Shown here: piece by piece, positions 1 to 12,400 of the stretch | Layout: each line of letters opens with the position of its first letter | How positions within the stretch are numbered: the first letter of the stretch is position 1 | Assembly (NCBI GenBank): GCA_947359465.1 | Contig: OX375872.1 | Coordinates: 137,659,432-137,723,431 of the forward strand | From: Metellina segmentata | Taxonomy: Eukaryota > Arthropoda > Arachnida > Araneae > Tetragnathidae | DNA length: 64,000 nucleotides | Direction: 5' to 3' | The notes under the pieces: model-generated | Seen by the model: only the letters and a program-made list of their open reading frames with translations | The model's database searches: none | Told to the model about the DNA's origin: nothing | Made by a program: the position numbers and the translations under genes

Positions 1-1364
1 ATTTTTACACCCTGTTGCTATGCAACTCTTATGCAATATATTGAGTGTATTTTTTTATGTTATACAATCAAGAATGATTAATGTTTGTATATAGGTACAT
101 TTCTTGTGTTTCAACTAAACTATATGGTATAAGTGTTTTCTCTGTGTAATGCAAATATGTAACATATGTAAGATAGACGTTTAAAAAGATTAAATTCATA
201 GACATTTTCGTTGCTTGAAAAATGTGATTTGTCGAAGATCAACAGTTGCAAATGTAGGCAATTTAAACACATCAAAGGAAGTGACTGTTTTTTTAAATTT
301 AAGGCTGGATATCTTACATGATCATTCAAATGTTGGGTTATATGTAAAAAAAATTTCTGTGAAACTTTTCTTCGTAAGAGGGGAATATTTATGTTATGAT
401 CTTCGATGGCCCTTGCTTCCTTCTATATATGTGCGGAACTTGGGGATTCCCACTGGATTGGCGAGAGTCGAGGTGAAAGGGAGCTCTTGTCCTAAAGAGA
501 AGGGGAGCTTCGCCCCCCCCCCTTCTGGCTTGCCAAAATAGAAGGAGATGACACGAGACGACGAAGGGAGGCGGACCGGACTGAGCTGTTCCCTAGAGGC
601 ACGGCCGACCAGAACCGCAATTCCGGACACTACCCACCAGTGATCCCCATCTCCAATGACTGATGTCCATAGGTACCCAGCGAATCCATTCCCTCTTCAT
701 CTGACAGATAGCCTAGGTCTTTGGTCGTGATCCAGCGTATCCCCAAGTAAAGCTGATTTTACCTATTTAACTGGACACCAATAATTAAGAGTTTCCCAGG
801 AACTTCTAGTTGCTTTCATTTATGAAACTGAATAACAATTCAACAATTTATAAAACAAAATACAGTTTGGATGGAAATTTGAGCATACTACAGCATTTAA
901 TAAGAGGAAGGAAGTATTCATCAGAGTCCCAGTACCTAAAGTTTTTAATAGTTCTGAAAGTATCACTATCCAGTGTGATATCTAACAAGATGGGTTAGGT
1001 ACTGTGAGGTTCCGAGGTTCTCCTACCAACACAGGGAGGAATGGTTGGCAAGGGGAACGATACATCCTCTAGGGATGTTGGCAGGGGTGTTGTTCAAAGG
1101 TCACCTGGACCAGGAGGAGAGAGGGAAGAAAAAGAATTCGACCAGCTGAGACAGCAGACAACGGACGGATGAGGGGCTCCCTGCTGCTACTGTAACTGTT
1201 TCTGTAAATACTTATAACCCAGAATGTCCATTAAATAGATGAAAATCTATCTATGAAGTCGTGGTCTTTTCCAATAGATATAAAACGTACCACACTCACC
1301 ATATAGAGAAAAGAGGGGGTAATAAGCCTCTTACATCTATTGTAAATCAACCTATGTCTAAAAT
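1..1364. other. intergenic DNA, no gene seen
   Basis: No convincing coding sequence. A GC-richer block at about 470-780 contains a C run at 513-522; its short open frames on both strands look accidental. The stretch at about 990-1290 precedes the Ty3/Gypsy remnant and could include part of that element, but I could not match it to the candidate 3' LTR. Confidence 0.5.
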
Positions 1365-2766
1365 CACATCTAGGCTAGTGCTATTAAAACGTTTAGTCTG
1401 ATTATGAAGTGCAATGTGTACATGGAAACAAAATGTACTTGGAAGATACATTATCACGGGCATTTAATGGTGATACTTGGATCAACAAAGAACCTGAGAT
1501 GGAAAATACTGTACATAGCTTTACTCATTGTTAGATATTTGGCTATACTAAGTTAATACAATTCAAGAATGAGACAGATCAGGATAGTGAATTTCAAAGT
1601 GTCATTAAGATCACTACAGAGGGTTGGCCTAAGGTAACCAAAAATATGTCACACAACTAAAAATTGTACTTTAAATCACAGGGTAATCTTCACGCTAACG
1701 AAAGTTTATTGCTTCTAAGTGATAAGATCGTTGTCCCTAAGATATTAACACAAGAAATGCTGATGTTGATCCATAAAGGTCATGACAAGCCAGAAAAGTG
1801 ATGGATTGACCTGGTATTAATGCTGACAGTGTCTGTAGTGTCACAGTGAAATGTGTAAAGTATAGGCATTCCAATGTCTCTCTCAAAGAGCCTTTATAGC
1901 CACATTCTATTCCTGATAAACCGTTTTAAAAGATAGGGGTGGATATTATGGAATTTGAGAATATCTAAGTTATCTTATAAATATGGATTATTACTCCAAA
2001 CGGATTGAAGTTTTAGAGCTACGTTATAAAACAGCTACTGAATTAATGTTCTTAAGGATATTTTCAAGATACGGATTTTTTGAAAATTATTGTCTCCTAT
2101 AATATGCTATTTAATAGTTATTTGCAGACTTTGCTAACACTTGGGACTTGGGAGTACATTTTTACCAGTGCATACTTTCCACAAAGTAAAGGTCAAACTG
2201 AAAGGGAGGTGGGTATATCTAAATCCATACTTAAAAAGGCTAAAGAAAACAATCACCTTTTGGCATAATGGAATATAGGAGCACACCTATATCAGGAATT
2301 CAACTTTCCCCATCTCAGTTATGTCTAGTCAAAGACTGTGAAATAAACTGCCTGTAATAAACAAGCTGCTTAAAGCAGAATTGTTTAGTGATGACAGGGC
2401 TGTTGACTAAGTGTCAACAAACCCCCAAATGGTTTCATGATCGTTGGGCAAAATCTCCGAGTAAACTGAGCCCGGATGATACAGTACGAATGCAAAACAC
2501 GAAAACAAAGACTTGGGAATCTGGCAGTGATGTCACAAAAAAAAAAAAAAAAAAAATTCAAACTCGCACTTACAGTAAAAAAACTGGGAAAAATATTTTT
2601 TTTAAATAGACACCTTATAAAATCAGTAATTTTAGCGAATACAGGGATAACTTTAATACTGAACACATCTGATGAAATTGCAAGCAGTATACCAAATCAA
2701 AATGTAATTAATAGTTCTAATATAATCACAAAGTGGACAGCATTTGTAAGAAATCGAGATATTTAA
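1365..2766 (+). pseudogene. Ty3/Gypsy retrotransposon pol remnant (RNase H end plus integrase)
   Basis: Degenerate pol fragment read across several frames. At about 1430-1480 a frame gives DTLSRAF, the usual end of the Ty3/Gypsy RNase H domain. At 1690-1800 an IVVPKILTQEMLMLIHKGH-like block resembles the integrase zinc-binding linker. At 1980-2080 MDYYSKRIEVLELR resembles the start of the integrase core, and at 2180-2268 SAYFPQSKGQTERE resembles its end. At 2390-2520 WFHDRWAKSPSKLSPDDTVR and at 2600-2630 a RHLIKS motif match the C-terminal tail, which stops at 2764-2766. Stops and frameshifts are numerous. Gag, protease and most of the reverse transcriptase are missing, so this is a dead, internally deleted copy. 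Family assignment rests on motif order read by eye. Confidence 0.8.
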
Positions 2767-2917
2767 ATGATTATGTAAACTTTTGAAATGTATATTGTAA
2801 ATCTATACTTGAATATTTATTTACCTATGTATGTTATTATAAACTAACTGTGTTTTCATGCAATCTTTAAATATGTATTATGTTAAAAATTGTTTATTGT
2901 ATATAATGTACATATCT

Positions 2918-3090
2918 AAAGGGAGATGTCACAGAATGTCAGAGTGTAACAACTCTACTCAAGCATTGCATAATAAGAATAATGAATTAACAGAACATGA
3001 CAATCTTGATTTATATAAACTCAAAACCAAGCACCTCAACAGACATCTAACCAGTCAGAGAATAACATAAATATACCATTATATATGTAT
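2918..3090 (+). mobile_element. putative polypurine tract and start of a 3' LTR
   Basis: Downstream of the pol remnant, a purine tract (AAAGGGAGA, 2918-2926) is followed at once by TGTCACAGAATGTC, the layout expected for a PPT and LTR start. A TATA-like TTATATAAACTC lies at about 3011-3022. No matching 5' LTR was found and the right edge is unknown, so this is tentative. Confidence 0.35.
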
Positions 3091-3260
3091 GTATGAATGA
3101 ATAGTAAAAAGTATATCAACAGTTATGGCAATAGTAAATATAGTTAGTAAATATAGTACAGTTATATTCAAACTATCAAGTTTTAAATATTTACACAAAA
3201 ATTGTCCTGCATATTAAACTAATGTTTTTGACTTTAAAATTTTCTAGTTTAAAATAAAAA

Positions 3261-3409
3261 TTACATTTTAGTAAAGTTACATACTTTAAATGGTACTAAG
3301 CCGCCTGTAGAACTGTATAGAATAGTGGAAATAATAAATAGAAGAGCTGCAATTATTAAAGTCACTGTCCCTATGACAGCAATATGCACAGGTTTTAAGC
3401 CATTGGTTT
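3261..3409 (-). CDS. exon 3 of the ubiquitin-like membrane protein gene
   Basis: Preceded by a pyrimidine-rich acceptor (AG at 3411-3410). It supplies two bases to complete a split Lys codon, then a hydrophobic segment of about 23 residues, and stops at TAA (3263-3261). An internal GTATGT at 3284-3279 is an alternative donor that would shorten this exon to 3285. Confidence 0.6.
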
Positions 3410-6400
3410 CTGTTGGAAGAAAAACATATTAAGTCAAAAGATTTCAAGAATCTTAAAAGCAATTCATAGAAAAGAAAAACTAAGGCAATTAAATGATTCT
3501 TCATTTATTTTCACTTTTTTCAAATAAATAGGTACTAAAGTAGTTAGTATATATATTTAATGACAAATAATTAGCAAAAGTATGCCATATTTAGAACCTG
3601 CAAATAAAAAGCATCATGCAGACAAAAAATAATAAATTTACTGTTACAAGTTAGATGCGAACAAGATAAATGCCAAAACAATACGTAAACAAACAAATTT
3701 GATACCGATAATTGAAATTAGGGCCAATTTGATATATTCTACATTCAAGTGCCACAAGTTATCACTAATTTACACTTTCTAGTGAAATTTTGTTTGACAT
3801 CCTTAATTTGTGAGCTATGAATGAGCACTCCAAAATATGTAGGTAAAGGGTCAGAAAGATGGTTAGTTTGAGTTTTACAGTGCAAGGACCTAAAATGAAC
3901 AAGCAGTGAAAAACGCATGACATCCAATAAGATAAAATACAATAACCTAATCATCAATAAAAAATAGATTTAAAACAAGTATTACTTAAACAGATGAGAT
4001 GGTGCAGATAAAAAGACAAAAGATGCAGGTTCATTGTTTTGGGGTATTATGGCATAAGGGCCACATTTAGCCAAGCAGCACCAAAAACTTCAAGTAATGA
4101 ATAGACCCAATCTGCAGAACTATTTGAGTATCTGGGATACCATTGTATCGAACCCTAGGGGAACTCTCAAACATTCCAATCAGGTAGATGTTAAAATTTA
4201 TATCTATATTTCAGCAATCCATCTTTAATAGATCAGTAGTGTTTCAGTACAATAGACTACTGGTTGCAGTGCTGGCACTCTTTAGTCACCCCACAATAAG
4301 TCATAAATGAATATCTACACACAAGGAAAGCTTTACTGAAAAAAAATACACCCAGGGAGGTATTGAATCAAACCCACATTGTCTTCAAATGACAGGTTGC
4401 TAGCACAGCAAACAAAACCTAACGAGACACTGCGACCCCTAAAATCAGGTAGGCTATATTTGAACAAATACATGAAGGTTAAAATATGAAGGCTAAATGT
4501 GTTTCTTTTTGAAAGAGGATAGATAAGATAGGGTATTCTTACCTTAATTGACAATAAAACCTTGATCATTAAATAGAATCAAAATTATGAAACAGGATGG
4601 GACACAAATAGCCTGTCTTGATCTCATTACTGAAAATGGAATATCATGCTAAATATAGTTTAAAGAGTATGGTATCCCACTACCTTAAACAAATGTTGAA
4701 TTTTATTTTGAATATCAATGTACCTTTTCACATAGGAGTAAATTGACACTCAACGCAACTCACTGACACCAATGTTCTGTATAACCCGAATGTTTTCCCT
4801 CAGTTTGTCTACCTCCCACAACAGCAAGGACATAATTATGTCAATACCATGTCTTCAGACCATATTTTTGTGATATTCCACATACAGTAACAAGACCAAG
4901 ACAGGTTGCTTTTACATGGCCCACCCTGTATTTATGAGATAAAAAAAAAACCTGAATGTAAAAATACAGTGTTGAATGGGGATGGTCTGTCATTAAATTG
5001 GTCACTTCTATTTTATATGTGTATACTTCTAATTCTTGTGGTTATGTTTTAAAAAAAACAGAGCTTAACATTAATAGGAGAACAGAAGAGGCATAGTATA
5101 AATGAATCTCAAAGACAGAATACAATTGCACTACACCTTTACATTGCATACATCCTTAAATCATCATCTAAGGATTAGGATAACCTATTCATGCATTCAA
5201 AAATGGCTATAACAGCTGGAAAACTAAAGATCAATTTATCTTTATTTTTTCCAGCTTAAGATCAGGGATTGAAGCCCATAAAACATGCATGTACTAGGAA
5301 TGAAAGCAAATTATGATGATCAAAGTCAAAAGACAACCTTAAATAATTCAAAAAAATATTCCTACTTCTCTTTCAATGTAGTCTGATTCTACAATCAAAT
5401 TCAATGTGGAATTTAAACTCGTATTCCTTTTCAACCTTTATTCAAATTTCAATGTGAATAAAAGCTAAAAACAGTTATCAAAAATACATTAAGTTGGGAA
5501 ACAGTTAAATTATTAGTTTTAGTTGAATCTTAATTTAACACTTTGAAAGGAACTGCCAATTTTATTACTAATTTTGAAAAAAAAACTGAAATCAGGGTAA
5601 TAGTTATATAAGATAATGTCATGTAGTTTAAATGAGGAAATGTCAGTCAAAATTTAGGAGCAGAAAGTCTAACATAGGCATCTTAAGATTTTCCCCCAAT
5701 TATCCGAATGTTCCAAGATACAATTTTCAAATATATAAGGTTCATTCAATAAACAACAAGCCGGACCCTGTTAGTGCAAATTGGCTTTTTAAAATTTAGC
5801 AGTATTGTGGGGGAAACACAGCTACCTAATATAGAAACCATTCCATAGGCGTTATTGATGCAAGAGAACTTGTGTTGCGGGTTGGGGTTAAAAGGTGAAG
5901 GTAAACAAGATCCAGCGCCGTCCAAAATGCATTTCATGTTCGCACTTTGAAATGGAAGCATCATAAGAACAACAAGGCATAGTGTATTCCTTACAGCAGA
6001 AGGATGTGGAGGAACAGAAAATCACAGGCAAATGTCTATTGTTTAAGGGGAACATTGCATGTCTCTTTCCAAAGTGAAGAAGTCGTGTATGCGTTTTCGC
6101 GAAGGCTGAGTATCGCTAGCAGATGTCAAACGACCTGGAGCTCTAAAGCGAGTTAGTGATGACATTGTCGCTAAAGTGGATGAGTTGATTCATCAAACCA
6201 ACATCTAAGTGTTTCCAACATAGCGGTAAGTGTTAACCTGAGTGTCGGTGCAGTTCATGCCATTATCAAGAACAAGTTGCAGTACACGCTAATCAAGAAA
6301 CCACTTATGCAGTAAACCGCTTATCAAGAACCGCTGGGTTCCTCATCATTTGGAAGCAGCACAAGCTTTTCTCACGAGCATGTCATTGGAATTTCTGCAA

Positions 6401-9400
6401 TGTTTTGGGGACGAAGATGCGAATTCCTTATCCAACATTGTTATGGGGTATGAGAGCTGGTGTCACCATTATGAACCAAAATCAAAGCACCAAAGTCTCC
6501 AATGGAAACACACAGGTTCACCAATGGCAAAAGAAAGCAAGGCCGTTCGCAGCAGTGGGGGCAAAGTATTGTTAACATTTTTTTTCAACCAACTTGGACC
6601 ACTACTCATCAAGTTCCTGCCAAAAAGCACCACAATTAACGCAGCCCGCTATCAAGAGACACTGACCAATTTGCAAAGGGCAATCAAATCAAAAAGGCCT
6701 GGCAAACTGTCTCGCTGCATTATTCTCTTACACCATAACTCACGTCCCTATACAGCAGATGCTGTCAAAGATCAGCTGGTGAAATTTAAGTGGGAGGTCC
6801 TAAACCATCCTCCTTACAGTCCTGATCCATCTCCCTGTGATTTTCATGCATTGAGAGAAATCAAAAACATTTACGTGGAAGAAGATTTCAGTCGGACGAT
6901 GAAGTGCAGGAGGAGGTTTGAAGTTGGTTCTTGCAGCAACTGAAGACTTTCTATGAGAGGGGAATATCCTACCTAGTTTCACAGTGGGATAAATGCTTGA
7001 ACCACCAGGGTCAATATTTTTGAATAAAAAGAACTCATGTCAGATGAACATGGCTCGTTATTTATTGAATGTACCTTTATTTCATTTAAGTGGACCTCAA
7101 ATTCTCATTCCACAAAATTGTTTTCTGAAATTGCTGGTTTCGAATTAAAGATGAGTAAAATGATTCATTAAATCATGAACTATTTCTCTTTAAATGTTTA
7201 CTGGCACCTATTTGAATTTAGTGAATTTTATCACATTTCCCATGAAGGTTCACAATCTTTAAAGTTCCACTACATATCACTTGTTTGCTTAGCTCTTGAT
7301 GTTACTCTAGTACATAGGTTAGTTCAAAAGACATAGCTAAAGACAAGTGCACATAAGTGATACTATAGGGGAGACTGGGGACACTTGATCCCTAAGGAGA
7401 CTTCATCCCTAATGTTAAAAACAATAATAAAGAATTAAGTCTTGTAAACTTGTAACACTGGTACAGTTATTCTTAGTCAACAAATCCAGCAACAAAATTT
7501 CTTTCAGTCTTGTTTGTTTTTATTATAAGAAAAGATTGTTTGATTTCCTGAATTTGAACTTCTTTTATTGTAAGTGGTTTAAGTTTTTTTATTTTTAACT
7601 AATTATAATTAAAGTAGTTTGATATGATATTTCATACTGCCTTTTCTTACCTTATAAATAATACTACTTATGTGTAATAGTTGTTTTTTTCTTTTTTTTT
7701 ACAATAATATTTTCATGGTGCATGTGCATTGGAGACACATGATCCCATCATATGGGGAGAGATGATTCCGGGATCAAGTATCCCCAATGTCACACACGTA
7801 TTTTTTTTTTCTTTGTTTACTTTTTGTTGGTGAAGTCATGCCATGATTTTATAAACGTAAAGATGGTGTTAAGCCCAGTAAAATATCAATGTGGAAGATA
7901 TGCAGGCAGCAGTAAAGGTTGTATTAGATGGTGGGAGAAAAAGGGGCAAGAACATTTGGCATTAATGTAATGACATTAAAACGTTCTGTTAAAGAAGATG
8001 TTTTATGCATATATTTGAAAACATCAAGTAAATTACATCACAGACTTACTCCTATACATTTAAGGAAGTTAGCATTCCAGTATGCTGTAAAATAAGAAAA
8101 AAAGATAACTGAATCATGAAAAAAAGAAGGATGTGGGGGGTATGCATGGTACAGAGCGTTATGAATCGTAATAAGTCATTGTCTCTTTGAAGATCAGAGG
8201 CAACCAGCCTTAATTATGCCATTAGTTTCAACAAACACAACATTAATATGTTTTTGAAAATCTGGAACTGATATATACTAAAGAAAAGCTAGACCCACAA
8301 AAAATATGCAACATTCATGAAAGTGGTTTTACCACAGTGCATAAGCCATCAAAAGTAGTTGCTACCAAGGGGAGAATATCGCACCCAGACAAGAAAAGTG
8401 ACAACTCAAAATTGCAGAATTTGAGAACTATCAACTTAAAGGATACTATAAAACTTATATTCAAATGATATAAGCTTCTTTTAAATTTTAGGTAAGTATT
8501 TATGGTGATAACTTCTATTATATTCTATAGAATAGCAATATAACACACTGGGACAACTCGTACATTATTTTTCAATGTCATAGCATCAAAATTTTTACTT
8601 TTTGACTTCTGTTACTTTTTTTTGCCGGGGTGCGATAAGTTGACCATTCATCGGAAAGTGATAGCAATTACAATGCTCACGATTCAACAGAAGCAGAAAA
8701 CTATGAATTTTCTGATGAAAATGAAGACATCCAAGATTTATCTTTTAATGAGAATGATTTTGAAATTTCCAGGGGAAGAAAATTAAATCACTTTGTAGCA
8801 AAAATCGAGAAAAAAATTTATGTTTTCGAATTTGGAATGAATTTTTTGAGAAAAAAAGGATTGAGCGAAAAACAGTTTATATATCCTGAACATGTTGACA
8901 AAAGCATTGTTGATAAAGAGGATTGTGTTAAAAAGTTGCCAAAACCTATGTTGAGTGAAACACTCAAAACAGCATCAGTTTTGACATTGTTTGACTTTTC
9001 ACGTTTTGAAAATATTCACTAGTTTTTTTTTTAATACATAACCTAGGCTTTTGTATTTGTCATAAATGTAGTACTTTTTCAAATGTTTCATTTGACATGA
9101 AAATGCAAATTCTATCTTTGTTTGCTTTGAATTGTTTAAATGTGTTTGTGTGAAGGATCAAGTCTCCCCTTGCGGGGGAATCAAGTGTCCCCATAATTGG
9201 GATGCTGCATTTTTTTTTCTCCCACTGTTGAAAAAAATTTATATAAAATTTAAAAATTCATTTATGAAAATGAAATAAATGTTATATCAAAGAATACAGT
9301 TGTGCAATTTATAGTGATTCAAAACATTTAAAAAATAACAATATTTTATTAAAGATAAAAATTTTAAACTGCAAAAAGGGATCAAATCTCCCCAGTCTCC

Positions 9401-12400
9401 CCTAAGTATTAAAAATTCTCTCACTGTTTCATCCATTTCATTTCTATATATTTCCATTCTACTATAAAAAATGTTTATATTTTCTGTACACTTTTTAAAT
9501 ATCACTGATAAACTAATAAATTTGGTACTTTTCAGCTACCTACGGTCACATTTTCTTTGCAACAAGACATTTTCATCATCATTTGCATTTACTTATACTT
9601 TCCATGGTTTTTTCCCTGGCTTCACTTGTTTTTGCTCGAGATTGTTGAGCACATCATTTTCAAATTATACTGTTTCTGTAGTTTCTCAGGTAAGCATTTA
9701 GTAATGACCAACACAACTAAATGAATTTGCTGAAAGCATCCAGAAGCTATATGTGTTTTTTAGGAGTTTGGTTCCTTCCTAGGGCAAAAACTTGCCAAAA
9801 TAGTCACAAAACTTTGAAAAAATAGAATTTTGTAAAAATAGTAAATAAAGAGAAACAAAGGTAAATAAAAATGTGTCTTAACACTTATTTCCTATCGGAA
9901 ACAGTCTAGTGTGCTCTATGTGCTATTTGCATTCCAAATGGCATAAAATACGTCTCTTTTGTCACCAAGAAAATGTGACAGGAGTTAAATAAAAAGTACC
10001 ATGCATTTTAATTTCTGGCATTTTTAAAACAGTATAACAAAAAGATCAGAAACTTCGACTTGGTGCAAAAATCAAACCTGGTGTATTAGATATGTAATGT
10101 AACTTACTATCATAACCTACATACAGCTTTGTTCCATCAGTTACACCCTGAGATTCAACAGAAGCATCCCACTCCAATTTATTATAATGTTTATCAAAGA
10201 CTGCCAATCCTTTAACATCATTTTGCAAGGTGAACAAAAATTTGCTAACAATTTCCCTAACACTATCTTGAGGATTTACATCAACAGATATATGTCCCGA
10301 CAGAGGACTTGCTAAATTGCTTTCTATATAAACAGTTAGCATATCTGAAAGCAATGGTTCGGATTCCTCTCTGAAATAAAATTAAAAACAAGACATTAAA
10401 AATTAATAAAGTAATCAATAAAAGGTAGCTTTGATATAAAGACTTTATGGTAATGTTTTTGGTTGCATGTTCAGCATGCTTTCTGTAGTAAGTTGTGGCA
10501 GGCAAAGGCACCCCCACTTCGATAGAATCATGGCAACATCACGATTAGAATATCTTTTTTGACTTTTCTATATCATTATCTTTTTTTATTTTACCATACC
10601 TAAATGACTAGTTTGCTAGAATTAATAAGACCTTTTATAACATTCATATTGTATTGGACTTAAAACCATTCAATTATTAAACTTGGCTAAACTTTGATAG
10701 CAATATTTCACGAGTTGAATTTTCATTAAAGTGAATACTTACCCCTAGTAGAAATTATCCTGTGTGTGGATTTGTGTATAAATTAGTTTCATCATTTTTT
10801 AAAATTATTTTCCGCTAAACCATAAACAGTGTTTCTATATTCTTCCTTGGCGAAAAAATGCACCAAAAGCATTACCTCAAAAAGTCTATACATCAAAGCC
10901 GTAACAAAACTAAAACAAAAGAAATAGTTGAAAAAAACAAGGCATAAACAAAATGTACCTCTAAAATTCAATTAATTTTATTCTCTAGAACGGATATATC
11001 AATTCTGGAGTATCTAACTGTTAAAAACTTACCTTCACCATCATAATTTTAAAATGTTTTATAAAAAAAAATTTCTATAAAAGAAGTTATACCAAGTGTT
11101 GTTAAGCACAAAAAAGGAAGATAAATTGGATAAGAGATAAAATTTAGAGTAATTAATACAATTAGAGTCCCAAACATATTCCAAAGGAGCACTAGCAGAC
11201 AATCTAATCTGGAAGAGGTGGAAAAATATGAGAGCTGTAGTAATAAAAATAGGGGGGGGGACAAGAAGTGGAGCTTAATTTGGTAACAAGGATGGGGGTA
11301 AGTGAGGTTAAAAATAATTTCTGAAAGAATTAGGATAAAAGAGTTGGCAAAATAAAAGCCAACGAAGAGAGTTTAAGTATTTGAAAGCATACAATTTAAA
11401 AAAAAAAAACAAGAAACAACTTAGCTATTGGGACAGTTCCATCGGAACATATGCAATGTTTGAAGATAAGAGCTCGATCCACAGCAGAAGTGGCATTCCT
11501 AGTTCAGGGGGGCTTTGAAGGCTTGAACATAGTTAGGGTATCGAAGTTATTTTCTTTAGTACAATTTAAAAATGGCCATAAAAGCATCTGCATGAATTAT
11601 CATAATTATGGTCATAAAGGGTAAGAACAGCAGTATTTTTCTGGTCAACAGTACTTGTGTAGGTAATTGTCTGAGGAGTTTTTGATGGTTCACTTTGATT
11701 AGCTACAAGGGATAGTTTTATTCTAAGGCTATTTAAAATTAATTTACTTATGGAAAGTTGGTTGTAGAAATAGATATTGGCAGTTTTTAATTTTATCATT
11801 GGTTGCATTGTATTTGTTGCAAGCAAACCTGGATTACATTATTGCCTATTTATCTTTCCACAGTTAGATGTTACACAAATATATACAAGACTAAGGTTTA
11901 ATTCTTAATCTCAAATTTCCTAGGCAACTTCAATGCACTAGATTCTGCATTGAAGTTGCATTCGCTTTTAACGCTGCCTATAATGCTATTCTATAAGACA
12001 AGTCTTTTTAAGCGTCGCCACATACTGCAGCAGTATGTGGGCAACCAACACAAAACCTATCATCATCTGTGTTGAGATGGCATGTATTATAACGTGAAGT
12101 TTACCATATGCTAGGGCAACGCAAATGTTTCACTCTGCTCATAACTCTGGTAAATTTACACTTAAGGCTTTTATTCAAGCCAAGATATTTCTGATGCTGT
12201 AAATTGGTTTTCAACTTTTATTAATGATCTCACTGAAGACTAATCCAATCCCAAAAAGTTCCTCAGGGGCACATCTTTAGGACTGTACGGGCTTCACAAA
12301 CCCGAGGTGCAGTAGTGATTTTTTTTCCTCATGGGGTTCATATCTGGTAAACATTAAGATTTTGACCAGAGTGCTCAAGTACTCTTTCTCTCCTCTCCAT

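Noticed and set aside
513..522. Homopolymer C/G runs (also 11250-11259, 15257-15269, 17411-17420)
   Set aside because: Too short and isolated to suggest a quadruplex or switch; run lengths may also be affected by sequencing error.
12230..12290. Possible reverse-transcriptase VPQG and INDL words
   Set aside because: The two short matches are in the wrong order for a reverse transcriptase and have no supporting motifs.
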